64,000 bases of DNA from an uncultured Porphyromonas sp. (GTDB taxonomy: Bacteria; Bacteroidota; Bacteroidia; Bacteroidales; Porphyromonadaceae): NCBI GenBank assembly GCA_900539155.1, contig UQBE01000001.1:1-64000 (forward strand), written 5' to 3'. The notes below the pieces were generated by a model. That model was not told the DNA's origin. It did not search any database and was given only the letters and a program-made list of their open reading frames with translations. Shown here in pieces: positions 49,609 to 58,657 of the stretch (within the stretch, counting starts at the first letter, position 1; each line of letters opens with the position of its first letter). Both the position numbers and the translations under genes were made by a program.

Positions 49609-50643
49609 TTACAATTCTTCTCTACGTCGTTTGTCAAATAGGACCCAAATGACAATTGGTGCCCCGATGAGAGCTGTTACTGAGTTAATCGGCAGAGCGC
49701 CTTCCATACCTGGCATACGAGCGATTAGGTTACAGCAGAGCGCCAGGAGTGCCCCAACGAGCGTGACCGCAGGCATCAGTATGAGGTGATTGGAGGTGGC
49801 AAAGATGGTGCGACAGAGATGTGGCACCGCCAGTCCGATGAAAACGATCGGGCCACAATATGCGGTCACGATGGCGGTCAGCAGACAGGCCGAGAAGATG
49901 ACTAGATGTCGAGCCCTGCCATAGTTAAGTCCGAGGCTTCGAGCGTAGTTCTCCCCGAGGAGCATCAGGTTCAGTACTTTGATTAGTAGGAAGGAGAGCG
50001 GTATTAGTACTAGCATAATGATGACAAAGGTGGTCACCTGATCGCCACTCACCTTGGCAAAGCTTCCCAAGCCCCAGATGACGTAGCTACGCACATCCTC
50101 ATCGTTGCTAAAGAACTTCAGCACGCCGATGATTGCGTTCGCTATGTAGCCGATCATCACTCCCATAATTAGTAGCACCACATTGCCACGGACGCGCTGC
50201 GCCATCGTCATGATGATGGACATTACAAGGAGTGCCCCGAGGAGCGCTGCCACAGAGACCGCCATCTCCCCCACGAAGCCCATCCGCACGAGTGCTTTCT
50301 GGCTGATGCTTCCCGAGAGAAGGATGAAAGTCGCCACACCTAGGCTAGCTCCCGAGCTAATACCTAGCTCCGAAGGGCCCGCCAGAGGATTGCGAAAGAC
50401 CGTCTGCATCTGCAGACCACTGATGGAGAGCCCCGCACCCGCTACCAGCGCCGTGATCGTCTGCGGGTAGCGACTCTTCCAGATGATGTTGCGCCAGATC
50501 TCATTACCCTCACCGTCACGTCCTAGAAGTATGCGCACCACCTCATCAAAGGGGATAGCGATTGTCCCCAGCGACAGATTGAGGACAAAGAACACTATAA
50601 TAAGGATACCTATAATTGTAAAGGCTATAACTGGACGTCGCAT
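49609..50643 (-). CDS. FecCD-family permease, corrinoid/siderophore type (BtuC-like)
   Basis: A 344-residue inner membrane permease with about ten helices. The NPLAGPSELGISSGASLGV segment, the ATPase-coupling GLAVPHLCRT loop (position about 265-280) and the C-terminal GALPINSVTALIGAPIVIWVLF are signatures of the FecCD family. It functions with the ATPase (48799) and binding protein (50651), each separated by fewer than ten bases. Confidence 0.93.
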   Translation of the reverse strand: MRRPVIAFTIIGILIIVFFVLNLSLGTIAIPFDEVVRILLGRDGEGNEIWRNIIWKSRYPQTITALVAGAGLSISGLQMQTVFRNPLAGPSELGISSGASLGVATFILLSGSISQKALVRMGFVGEMAVSVAALLGALLVMSIIMTMAQRVRGNVVLLIMGVMIGYIANAIIGVLKFFSNDEDVRSYVIWGLGSFAKVSGDQVTTFVIIMLVLIPLSFLLIKVLNLMLLGENYARSLGLNYGRARHLVIFSACLLTAIVTAYCGPIVFIGLAVPHLCRTIFATSNHLILMPAVTLVGALLALCCNLIARMPGMEGALPINSVTALIGAPIVIWVLFDKRRREEL

Positions 50644-50650
50644 AGCTCCC

Positions 50651-51814
50651 CTAGTGGGTTAATATCGAGTAAAAGACTGGCTCATGGTCAGGCAGTAGCT
50701 GCGGATGAAAGGCGTGAATCAGATCCGCCAAGACCACCTCAGGCTCCACGGGAGACAATTCGTAGAAGGGTCTCTCCCGCAGATTGCAGTAGAGCACCTG
50801 CTTATCTCGATAAGCCTTGAAGTCTCGGTAGCGCGCATCCGTCTTGCCCAGCACATCGTAAGAGAAGGCCCCGTCGTAGCTATTCGCAATGCGCCAGTAA
50901 TCCGCGTCAGCTGCCTGGGCATAGACGGTCTCAAAGTCAACGTAGAATCCCCCCGATTCCTTGTCGTCTGCCATAAAGTAGTCCGCACCAGCATCCTCAA
51001 AGAGGTGAGCCAAGTAGCTCGCGCCACCCACCACATACCAGTTGCCACCGTGCAGTTCGCCACTAAGCACCTTCGGGCGAGTCAAGTCGTCCGTGATTAA
51101 TGCTTGTAGCTCGTGGTAGCGCTGCTCGATGGATGCAAAAAGTGTCTCAGCACGCTCCTCCATCCCGAGCAGAAGAGCCGTAAACTTAAGCCACTCAGCC
51201 TGCCCCAGAGGCGAAGTTTCCTTGTATCCCAGGAAGGTAATCAGCGGTATATCTAGCTGCTTGATTACATCGTAGCCCCCTCGCTTGAAAGGACTTACTA
51301 GTATAATGTCTGGTTGCAGCGTCATAATCAGCTCACTGTCGAAGTTGCCCTCGATGCCGATTCGCTTAGCCTCGCCCGAAGCGAGCCGAGACTGCATCTC
51401 TTCGTTGAAGAGAAAGCGTGTACTTGGCATGCCGACGACCCTATCTACCGCATCAAGCTTGATAAAATTAGAGAGCTGTAGCGTCGTCATCACGATGACA
51501 CGACGCACGGGTGTCTCTATAGTGGTGTAGCCCTCAGGCACCTGAGCCGCCAGCTCCGACGCCTGCTCACGAGGCACCAAAGCGTAGCGATACACCTCAT
51601 TACTGTCATGCGTCGGGTCGGAGATGGTGACCAGCGTCACCGCACCTGCGTGCTCGATTTGTAGCCCCTCGGCATAGCGTATCGTAGCAGTGCTATCAAC
51701 CTCTGCGCCCCCCGTAGAGCCCTCGTCAGAGCTCCCCTTGCTACAAGAGACTAGTAGCAGGGGCAGAAGCATCAAGCTACTCAGTAAATATCTCACACAG
51801 CGTAGTCTGTCCAT
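50651..51814 (-). CDS. ABC transporter substrate-binding lipoprotein (BtuF-like)
   Basis: A predicted lipoprotein of about 387 residues. The start at 51814 (MDRLRCVRYLLSSLMLLPLLLVSC) gives a clean lipoprotein signal ending in LVSC; the longer frame has no signal at its start. The periplasmic-binding type III fold (VRRVIVMTTLQLSNFIKLDAVDRVVGMPSTR; LQPDIILVSPFKRGGYDVIKQL) is visible. It leads the corrinoid cluster and presumably catches corrinoids, although iron-chelate binding cannot be excluded. A -7 box lies at 51838-51845. Confidence 0.87.
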   Translation of the reverse strand: MDRLRCVRYLLSSLMLLPLLLVSCSKGSSDEGSTGGAEVDSTATIRYAEGLQIEHAGAVTLVTISDPTHDSNEVYRYALVPREQASELAAQVPEGYTTIETPVRRVIVMTTLQLSNFIKLDAVDRVVGMPSTRFLFNEEMQSRLASGEAKRIGIEGNFDSELIMTLQPDIILVSPFKRGGYDVIKQLDIPLITFLGYKETSPLGQAEWLKFTALLLGMEERAETLFASIEQRYHELQALITDDLTRPKVLSGELHGGNWYVVGGASYLAHLFEDAGADYFMADDKESGGFYVDFETVYAQAADADYWRIANSYDGAFSYDVLGKTDARYRDFKAYRDKQVLYCNLRERPFYELSPVEPEVVLADLIHAFHPQLLPDHEPVFYSILTH

Positions 51815-51837
51815 CTTATTATCGATCTGTTGCGTTG

Positions 51838-51845
51838 CAAAGATA
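51838..51845 (-). promoter_or_regulatory. Candidate -7 box of the corrinoid cluster
   Basis: CAAAGATA (TATCTTTG on the minus strand), 24 bases before the 51814 start. The leader would be very short, leaving no room for a cobalamin riboswitch, and no B12-box sequence was seen upstream. Confidence 0.5.
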
Positions 51846-52095
51846 CGCAAACGAATCGTCCTAGCCTCTCTCTCCGCGCGACAAATTCTCCAGAAAAATA
51901 GGGAAACTTCTCCACAGGGGACGAAAGGGCTTTCTGGAGAAGTCAAATGGTTACTCTGGAGAAGTTAAATGATTATTCAGGAGGAACATCCCTTTTTGTG
52001 GTCAAGGGGATTCGATTTTCTTGTGCAGGAGCCAACTCTTGACGGCATTACAGCTGCGTAAAGCTTGACCGATACAGCAGCATCCGATGCGAAAC

Positions 52096-52122
52096 AAGAC
52101 TGTTGCAAAAATCAACAGTCTC
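52096..52122. mobile_element. 27-bp mini-element with near-perfect target duplication
   Basis: A palindrome of the same family (AAGACTGTTG...CAACAGTCTC), flanked by GAAAC before and AAAAC after (4 of 5 match). It lies in the 395-base gap between the corrinoid promoter and mscL, which also holds a terminator and a stretch at 51900-51990 resembling the centre of the triple-hairpin element. Confidence 0.65.
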
Positions 52123-52128
52123 AAAACA

Positions 52129-52167
52129 ATAGGAGACTGCCTCCTCCTATGAGAGACAGTCTCCTAT
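52129..52167 (-). terminator. mscL terminator
   Basis: ATAGGAGACTG (52129-52139) pairs exactly with CAGTCTCCTAT (52157-52167), 43 bases beyond the mscL stop. Confidence 0.75.
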
Positions 52168-52209
52168 CAATATATAGTGCACTCCAGGGGTGCGCAGTAC
52201 GCTACTTGA

Positions 52210-52638
52210 CTACTTCTTGTCGAGTAGGTTGCGGATTTCGGTCAGTAGCTTGACTTCGTCAGAAGGCTCGGGAGCGGGTTCGGGAGTTGCTGGCTCCTCC
52301 TGCTTCTTCCTCAGACTATTGATTCCGCGGATCATCATAAAGATGACCAGAGCGATGATGAGGAAGTCGATAATGTTCTGAATGAAGAGTCCGTAGTTGA
52401 GCGTCGTAGCTGCAACAATCTCCTCGCCAGCAGCGTTGAACTCAGCAGGCTTGATCACATAAGCGAGTTCGCTGAAGTTGATACCCCCTGTAAAGAGTCC
52501 GATGATAGGCATCAGAATATCGTCAACGAGCGAGGAGACAATCTTGCCAAAGGCGCCGCCGATGATGATACCGACAGCCATATCCATGACGTTGCCACGG
52601 AGGGCAAATTCCTTGAATTCTTGCTTGAAACTAGCCAT
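52210..52638 (-). CDS. mscL: Large-conductance mechanosensitive channel
   Basis: A 142-residue channel that opens under membrane tension to release osmolytes. The start [38 protein letters not shown] is typical (amphipathic N-terminus then the gate helix TM1), followed by a periplasmic loop and TM2 ([22 protein letters not shown]) and the C-terminal helix bundle (LLTEIRNLL). It lies 7 bases after gcvP at the end of the rsmG operon, likely by co-transcription without functional link. Confidence 0.95.
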   Translation of the reverse strand: MASFKQEFKEFALRGNVMDMAVGIIIGGAFGKIVSSLVDDILMPIIGLFTGGINFSELAYVIKPAEFNAAGEEIVAATTLNYGLFIQNIIDFLIIALVIFMMIRGINSLRKKQEEPATPEPAPEPSDEVKLLTEIRNLLDKK

Positions 52639-52645
52639 ACTGTTT

Positions 52646-55531
52646 TTATTTACTCAGTTCGTCAATAATTTCTGGAGTGCAGGCACAAAAAGCTGGAATC
52701 AGGTTGCGGTCGCCAAATCCATTGTCTATGCGCGCCACATTGACCCAAAACTTATTGTCCTCGAGGTAGGGTAGTGCGAAGGCTGCCTGCTGACGGGTGT
52801 AAGCGTGATGCCACTCGTCGGCACAGACCTCGTACTGAGGGTGAGGTGCGTTCTTGATGACGTTGTCCTCTGCGTCAGCCTTGCCAGAAGCGATGTCCTG
52901 AGCCTCCTGGTAGATCTGATTCATCACAGCGACAAAGCGGTCTAGCTCTGCCTTGCTCTCGCTCTCGGTCGGCTCGATCATGAGCGTGCCGTGAACGGGG
53001 AAGGAAACCGTCGGAGCGTGATAGCCGAAGTCCATCAGACGCTTGGAGATGTCGCCCTCATCGACGCCTGCCTGAGCCTTGACGCCACGGCAGTCGAGGA
53101 TCATCTCGTGTCCGACGAAGCCACGGTCGCCCGTGTAGACGACGCCGTAGTTGTCGTGGAAGCGTGCCTTCAGATAGTTAGCATTGAGGATCGCCATAGC
53201 GGTCGCCTGGCGTAGTCCCTCGTAGCCTAGGAGGCGAATGTAAGCGTAGGTGATGACGAAGACACCTGCACTACCGAAGGGTGCTGCCGACACTTGGTTC
53301 GTAGCATCAGACCAGCGCTCCACATGCTTGGGCAGATGGGGTAGTAGGTGCTCAGCAACACAGATTGGACCGACACCAGGACCGCCACCACCGTGCGGGA
53401 TTGCAAAGGTCTTGTGTAGGTTCAGGTGGCAGACGTCAGCTCCCATATAGCCAGGGTTGGTCCAGCCTACCTGCGCATTGAGGTTGGCACCGTCCATGTA
53501 GACCTGTCCGCCGATCTCGTGGATGCGGTCGATGATGGTGCGGATGTTGCTCTCGAAGATACCATGCGTACTCGGATAGGTAATCATGATGGCTGCGATA
53601 CGATCCTTGTACTGCTCGGTGAGCTCCATAAAGTGATCCATATCGATATCGCCATTGTCGGCCGTGCGGACAGTAATGGTGTCAAAGCCTGCCTGTACCG
53701 CACTCGCGGGGTTTGTGCCGTGTGCAGAAGCGGGTAGGATGATGAGGTCACGAGCACCCTGACCGGTAGCCTCTAGATAGCTACGTATGACGCGCAGACC
53801 AGTGTACTCACCAGCAGCACCTGAGTTGGGCTGGAGCGAAGCACCCTTCATACCCGTAATCTCGCAGAGGAGAGCGGACAGATTGCGTATCATCTCTAGG
53901 TAGCCCTCGACTTGGTCATCGGGAGCGTAGGGATGGATATTGGCAAACTGTGGATTGCTCAGCTGGGCTACCTCCGAAGCAGCATTGAGCTTCATGGTGC
54001 AGGAGCCTAGCGAAATCATAGACTGAGCTAGTGAGATATCCTTGCGGTCTAGTCGCTTGATGTAGCGCATCAACTCGGTCTCAGAGTGATACTTCTGGAA
54101 GGTGTCATACTGCAGGAAGTCACTCTGGCGAGCGAACTTCTTGTCGAAGTAAACCTTTGTCTCATTGACCTCAACACCCTCGATGTCGCCCTCTTTGCCC
54201 TGGAGCTGTGCGAAGATGTAGAGAAGCACGGAGAGGTCGCTCTCGAGCGTGGTCTCATCGATGCTGATGCCGACGTGACGACCATCCTCGTAGTAGCGTA
54301 GGTTGACCTGGCAGTCGAGGGCGATATCACGAAGCTTCTCAGTAGTGAGTCCCTCGGGTAGCTCGATGTATAGGGTGTCGAAGAAGTTGTCGTTGAGCTG
54401 CTTGTAGCCCATCGCCTCAAGCTGCTCTGCTAGATAACCTGCATAAGCGTGGATGCGGTGAGCGATGTGGCGCAGACCCTCGGGACCGTGGTAGACAGCG
54501 TAGAAGCCACTCATCGTAGCGAGCAGAGCCTGTGCTGTACAGATGTTGCTGGTAGCGCGCTCACGCTTGATGTGCTGCTCGCGTGTCTGTAGCGCTAGAC
54601 GGTAAGCGGGACGACCGTAGGTGTCCTTAGAGATACCGATGATACGCCCAGGGATGGTGCGCTTATAGTCCATCGTAGAGGCTAGATAGCCGGCACTAGG
54701 CCCGCCGAAGTACATGGGGATACCGAAGCGCTGTGCCGAACCGAAGACGATGTCTGCGCCCCACTCGCCTGGAGGTGTGAGGAGCACGAGACTCATCAGG
54801 TCGGCGGCTACGGCTACACGTACGCCAGCAGCCTTGGAACGCTCCATAAAGTCGTGGTAGCAGTGGATGCTGCCCTTCTCGTCGGGGTACTGGATGATGG
54901 CACCGAAGACTTTGTCTGTAAAGTCAAAGGTCTCGTAGTCGCCTACGACAATCTCCATACCTTGCTGGGGAACGCGTGTCTGGATGACTGCCTGCGTAGA
55001 GGCAAAGACGCGCTTGTCGACGAAGAGCTGATTGGCACCCGCCTTCTTCTGCTCTCTCGAACGCTCGTTGTAGAGCATAAGTGCAGCCTCAGCACCTGCG
55101 GTCGCTTCGTCAAGTAGCGAGCAGTTGGTCAGAGGTAGCCCCGTTAGGTCGGTGATGACGGTCTGGAAGTTAAAGAGCGCCTCGAGACGCCCCTGCGACA
55201 CTTCAGCTTGGTAAGGGGTATAGCTGGTGTACCATACGGGATTCTCTAGGACATTGCGGATGATAGGCTGTGGAGTCACTGTATCATACCAGCCCATACC
55301 GATGTATGAGGTGAAGATACGATTGCGAGACCCTAGCTCGAAGAGGTGCTCGCTGAGCTCACGCTCAGTCATCGGCTCGGGTAGGTCGAGAGGCTTCTCG
55401 AGGAAGATGCCCTCGGGATAGACCTTGTGCATCAGCGCGTCCACGCTGTCTACGCCGACGGTCTGAAGCATCTCTGGTAGGTCAGCCTCGGAGATGCCTA
55501 TGTGACGATAGGCAAAGTTTCTTGTATCCAT
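52646..55531 (-). CDS. gcvP: Glycine dehydrogenase (decarboxylating), P-protein
   Basis: A 961-residue single-chain PLP enzyme decarboxylating glycine and passing the aminomethyl group to lipoyl H-protein. It has the standard two-homologous-half layout: [22 protein letters not shown] start, [35 protein letters not shown], and the PLP lysine in [19 protein letters not shown]. The full length of the alpha-beta fused type is seen (some bacteria split it). With glyA (6988) and lpdA (29997) it belongs to glycine metabolism; gcvT and gcvH are not here. Confidence 0.96.
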   Translation of the reverse strand: MDTRNFAYRHIGISEADLPEMLQTVGVDSVDALMHKVYPEGIFLEKPLDLPEPMTERELSEHLFELGSRNRIFTSYIGMGWYDTVTPQPIIRNVLENPVWYTSYTPYQAEVSQGRLEALFNFQTVITDLTGLPLTNCSLLDEATAGAEAALMLYNERSREQKKAGANQLFVDKRVFASTQAVIQTRVPQQGMEIVVGDYETFDFTDKVFGAIIQYPDEKGSIHCYHDFMERSKAAGVRVAVAADLMSLVLLTPPGEWGADIVFGSAQRFGIPMYFGGPSAGYLASTMDYKRTIPGRIIGISKDTYGRPAYRLALQTREQHIKRERATSNICTAQALLATMSGFYAVYHGPEGLRHIAHRIHAYAGYLAEQLEAMGYKQLNDNFFDTLYIELPEGLTTEKLRDIALDCQVNLRYYEDGRHVGISIDETTLESDLSVLLYIFAQLQGKEGDIEGVEVNETKVYFDKKFARQSDFLQYDTFQKYHSETELMRYIKRLDRKDISLAQSMISLGSCTMKLNAASEVAQLSNPQFANIHPYAPDDQVEGYLEMIRNLSALLCEITGMKGASLQPNSGAAGEYTGLRVIRSYLEATGQGARDLIILPASAHGTNPASAVQAGFDTITVRTADNGDIDMDHFMELTEQYKDRIAAIMITYPSTHGIFESNIRTIIDRIHEIGGQVYMDGANLNAQVGWTNPGYMGADVCHLNLHKTFAIPHGGGGPGVGPICVAEHLLPHLPKHVERWSDATNQVSAAPFGSAGVFVITYAYIRLLGYEGLRQATAMAILNANYLKARFHDNYGVVYTGDRGFVGHEMILDCRGVKAQAGVDEGDISKRLMDFGYHAPTVSFPVHGTLMIEPTESESKAELDRFVAVMNQIYQEAQDIASGKADAEDNVIKNAPHPQYEVCADEWHHAYTRQQAAFALPYLEDNKFWVNVARIDNGFGDRNLIPAFCACTPEIIDELSK

Positions 55532-55536
55532 CTATT

Positions 55537-56190
55537 TTAGTTGATATAAGGGTTATTACTTTTTTCGTTGTATATGGTTGTGTGTGGTCCATGCCCTGGG
55601 TAGACGATGGTGTCGTCAGGCAGGGGACGCAGTTGGGTCTTGATACTGTGGAGGAGTGTCTGGTAGTCTCCGCCTGGGAGGTCACTGCGCCCGATGTCAC
55701 CCCGGAAGAGCACATCGCCCGTGAAGACAATCCGCTCGCTCGGTAGGTAATAAGCGACGTGTCCTGCTGTATGTCCTGGCACGAAGAGGTCGTAGATAGG
55801 TAGCTCGCCCAGTCGTAGCGGCTGGTCGCTCGGCAGTGGGCGAATCAGCGAGAGATCGAAGGCTCTCTCTGGTACCTCAAAGCCCCAAGCGCGCATCTGT
55901 GCCTCGGGCGAGACCGCCTGCGCTAGCTCGACAGGGTGAGCATACGCTTTTGCCTCGGGGAAGGTCTGGAGTGCCCAGGGCAAGCCCCAGAGATGGTCGA
56001 AGTGTAGGTGCGTGAAGAGGAGTAGGTCTACAGTCAGTCCCCACTGCTTGATGCGCTGTGCGAGACGCTCCTGCTCGCTTGCGGTGGCGCATCCGCAGTC
56101 GATGATGGCTGCGTGACCGTCGCTGGTTGAGAGGAGGTAGGTGTTTTCCTGTATGACGTTACATACGAATGTAGACACTTCGCAGTTCAT
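55537..56190 (-). CDS. Metallo-beta-lactamase-fold hydrolase (glyoxalase II-like)
   Basis: A 217-residue MBL-fold hydrolase with the metal motif FTHLHFDHLWG (THxHxDH), later His in VPGHTAGHVAYYL, Asp in FTGDVLFRGDIGRSDLPGG, and final His in YPGHGPHT. The pattern fits glyoxalase II-like or persulfide dioxygenase-like hydrolases, and the short C-terminus argues against classical GloB. Substrate unknown. It overlaps rsmG by 4 bases and precedes gcvP by 5. Confidence 0.85.
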   Translation of the reverse strand: MNCEVSTFVCNVIQENTYLLSTSDGHAAIIDCGCATASEQERLAQRIKQWGLTVDLLLFTHLHFDHLWGLPWALQTFPEAKAYAHPVELAQAVSPEAQMRAWGFEVPERAFDLSLIRPLPSDQPLRLGELPIYDLFVPGHTAGHVAYYLPSERIVFTGDVLFRGDIGRSDLPGGDYQTLLHSIKTQLRPLPDDTIVYPGHGPHTTIYNEKSNNPYIN

Positions 56191-56873
56191 AGTTCTTTTC
56201 TGTTAGTGGGTTTGTCCTGCTTACCGACATAAACGATCCACTTGTCTTGATAGTAGTCGGGGTAGTCGGCCAGTGTACTGATCGCTGTAAGCTGAGCGGT
56301 CACGCCCGACTGCGCTATCTCCTCGCTGAGGTCGCCACCCTTGAGACAATAAATGCCGGAGCGGGGAGCTTGTGAGCCTTGGAGCAGATGCTGCGTGTAC
56401 TCATAGAGCCGTCCCAGTGGCATGGCGGCGCGCGATACGACGTAGTCGCAGTGGAGACCGCTGCTCTCGACACGGGTGTGGTGCGTAGAGACATTGGTCA
56501 GGCCTATCTCATCAGCGATGGACTGAGCTACGTGGAGCTTCTTGGCAATGCTGTCGATCAGCAGGAACTTGTACTGAGGATATAGGATAGCTAGCGGGAT
56601 GCTGGGGAAGCCTCCGCCACAGCCCACGTCAGCAATGGCGTAGCTGGTTGGCTCGTCGGGCAGAAGCCACGCGAGTGCCAGTGAGTGCATCACGTGGTGC
56701 AGGTAGAGATTGTCTATATCTCGTCGGGAGATGACGTTGATGCGTGCGTTCCACTCTTTGTAGAGCGGATAGAGCGCGGTCAACTGCTGCTGGGCAGTTG
56801 GGGAGAGCGCAGGAAACTGCCTCAGGAGCCTATCCAATTGCTCCGTTGGGGTAGTGCTTGGTGTGATGGGCAT
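56187..56873 (-). CDS. rsmG: 16S rRNA (guanine-527-N7) methyltransferase
   Basis: A 228-residue SAM-dependent methyltransferase with the fold motif IADVGCGGGFPSIPLAILYP, NVISRRDIDNLYLHHVMHSLAL upstream and VVSRAAMPLGRLYEY downstream, characteristic of RsmG (GidB). It leads the minus-strand operon rsmG-MBL-gcvP-mscL with 4-base overlap and short gaps. A -7 box lies at 56919-56926. Confidence 0.94.
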   Translation of the reverse strand: MPITPSTTPTEQLDRLLRQFPALSPTAQQQLTALYPLYKEWNARINVISRRDIDNLYLHHVMHSLALAWLLPDEPTSYAIADVGCGGGFPSIPLAILYPQYKFLLIDSIAKKLHVAQSIADEIGLTNVSTHHTRVESSGLHCDYVVSRAAMPLGRLYEYTQHLLQGSQAPRSGIYCLKGGDLSEEIAQSGVTAQLTAISTLADYPDYYQDKWIVYVGKQDKPTNRKEL

Positions 56874-56918
56874 CTCTAGGGCGCACGATTAATAGGGGAG
56901 AAACGTCATATCTCCCCA

Positions 56919-56926
56919 CAAATGTA
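56919..56926 (-). promoter_or_regulatory. Candidate -7 box of the rsmG operon
   Basis: CAAATGTA (TACATTTG on the minus strand), 46 bases before the rsmG start. Confidence 0.5.
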
Positions 56927-57147
56927 CGAAAAAAGAGCACACCCCACGATGTCGTGAGTTGTGCTCTTGAGGGCAATCGTATTAGAAGTTTGGAACTGTG
57001 TCAAATGTCGATTTCTAGAAGGCAATCGTTTTGTATGGGTGGATCTATGTGTCCGCAAGATAAATAAAGATTGACCATGAGTCGATTGTCAATATCGGAC
57101 GAGTATATAGGTCCGCCCCCTATACGAGCCACAATTCGCTTCGGTGT

Positions 57148-57403
57148 CAATAGTGTCCTAAACGTTTTACAGGATAAAGAGAAAAGGGTAGGTTTGTAAT
57201 TGGAAAGCAAGTACAGCTAGTGAGAGCTGTCACAAACCACCCTTTCCAATGGATAAATGAGCCGTTTTCACCGCCTCCAGACGAGCCCGAAATAGCATAG
57301 GGGGGATCCCCCCGTTTTTACCGCAAATGTCAAGGGGCGATTGACCCGCTTGACAGATATCTTATACCCTTTGCCCGCAAAAAAAACGTTTAGGACACTA
57401 TTG
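57148..57403. mobile_element. 256-bp element with 21-bp perfect inverted ends (IS remnant or MITE)
   Basis: CAATAGTGTCCTAAACGTTT (plus one more base, 57148-57168) is exactly repeated in inverse at 57383-57403. The interior holds an imperfect hairpin (GGGTAGGTTTGT against ACAAACCACCC, inner ACAGCT/AGCTGT) and a C-rich stretch with CCCCCCG, and encodes no transposase. No clear target duplication, except a TA on either side if the end is taken as GTGTCC. It fills half of the 546-base gap 56874-57419; the rest has no gene. Confidence 0.7.
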
Positions 57404-57419
57404 GGAATTAGCCGATATC

Positions 57420-58148
57420 TCATAAGTCTTGAGAGATTTGCGCAAAGAGTGCCCAGCAGAGTGCGATGCAGACCCCTATGCAGACTAGGATCAGGAGCGC
57501 GTTGATATACTTCGCCTGTGGCTTCGAGTCTTGATGTAGGTCTAGTGCGAAGTACTCTCGGAAGAAGATGTAGAGAGCCGGTATCGCCGTGAGTACTAGG
57601 ATGAAGTCCTCGGGTATCCCGAAGAACCAAGTCTTTGTCACGCCCACCATAGCCCAGTTGAGGAGGAGTAGGACGATAAAGATATTGACCCGACTTGTGA
57701 AGAGTAGCAGTAGCCCGATCGTGTAGATAGCCACCGTGCAGGGCATCACAGGCGTTGTGATATAGGGGAAGGATAGTCCCCGCATGATCGAAGCGAGGGG
57801 GTACATCAGTGGCAGTATGAGCACGAAGACCCCAAAGGGCTTGAACTTATCTCGTAGGGCAAACTGAGTGTCGTTCTGTATAAGATCCTTAACCCATGCC
57901 AGAGCCAGTATGCCCCAGTATATGCTGAGTAGTATAGAGTAGCTACGCTCTGCACAGTAGACAGCGTAGTATGCTACAGCGATCCATACATACAGGAGTA
58001 TCAGATAGGACTTAGCAATGATTGTACTGCGACGTGATGGACGCTTTACTAGTAGGTACAGAACCACAACGGCAGAGATGACTAGGAGTATCTGTATCGG
58101 CCATGTTGCGACATTGTACTGGGCGATTGTATTCCAAAAGGTATTCAT
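57420..58148 (-). CDS. Hypothetical multi-pass membrane protein
   Basis: A 242-residue protein with seven to eight hydrophobic helices (starting WPIQILLVISAVVVLYLLV) and few charged loops. No family motif was recognised. It follows the ThrE_2-like gene by 14 bases on the same strand and is probably the third gene of that operon. Possibly a transporter subunit or accessory; unknown. Its stop abuts the 256-bp inverted-repeat element. Confidence 0.6.
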   Translation of the reverse strand: MNTFWNTIAQYNVATWPIQILLVISAVVVLYLLVKRPSRRSTIIAKSYLILLYVWIAVAYYAVYCAERSYSILLSIYWGILALAWVKDLIQNDTQFALRDKFKPFGVFVLILPLMYPLASIMRGLSFPYITTPVMPCTVAIYTIGLLLLFTSRVNIFIVLLLLNWAMVGVTKTWFFGIPEDFILVLTAIPALYIFFREYFALDLHQDSKPQAKYINALLILVCIGVCIALCWALFAQISQDL

Positions 58149-58162
58149 ATAGAGATCAGAGC

Positions 58163-58657
58163 TTATGGGTGCTTACGAGTTAGAGAGAAGGTCCGCTTAG
58201 GGAAGAGTAGGATAGGAAGTGTAGCCCCTGCTGCAAGAACGAAGATGACTGTGATGGCTACGATGCTATTGAAGAAAAACATCTCCATATACTTCTGCTG
58301 TCCCTCAAGACTGTCTAGATTTTGCAAGAACATAATCTGTGCGAAGAACATATTGTACGCATACTTACCTGGGATCATCGGAAGGAGTGCCGGTATCGAG
58401 AGGACGGTGATCGGCGTCTGTATACGCTTTCCCAGCCATAGCGCCCCAAAGCCTATCGTTAGCGAGGCGCAGAGCGAGCCGATAGCGATATTGACCCCAC
58501 ACATCGTCATCAAGACGAAGCGTAGCGCATGCCCCACGGCAGCTAGTATAGCGATACTGCGGTAAGCCCTCAGCGGAGGGTCCGAGATAGCTCCAAAGCC
58601 CATCGCTGCCATCGCTGCAAAGAGCCCATCTAAGAGTATGTCGACCAGTAGCGTCAT
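58163..58657 (-). CDS. Threonine/serine exporter, small subunit (ThrE_2/DUF3815-like)
   Basis: A 164-residue protein with five hydrophobic helices and the PALLPMIPGKYAYNMFF segment typical of the short ThrE subunit family. It pairs with the larger subunit (58654), overlapping it by 4 bases. The pair represents a split ThrE, one protein in Corynebacterium. Exported solute not set. Confidence 0.8.
   Translation of the reverse strand: MTLLVDILLDGLFAAMAAMGFGAISDPPLRAYRSIAILAAVGHALRFVLMTMCGVNIAIGSLCASLTIGFGALWLGKRIQTPITVLSIPALLPMIPGKYAYNMFFAQIMFLQNLDSLEGQQKYMEMFFFNSIVAITVIFVLAAGATLPILLFPKRTFSLTRKHP

Noticed and set aside
51815..52209. A cobalamin riboswitch before the corrinoid cluster
   Set aside because: No B12-box-like sequence could be found and the candidate promoter leaves no leader.
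57001..57210. A 69-codon frame on the minus strand
   Set aside because: It crosses the left inverted end of the 256-bp element, lacks any domain and has no promoter-like sequence.
57268..57630. A 120-codon minus-strand frame
   Set aside because: It overlaps the real membrane protein gene at 57420 in another frame and runs into the inverted-repeat element.
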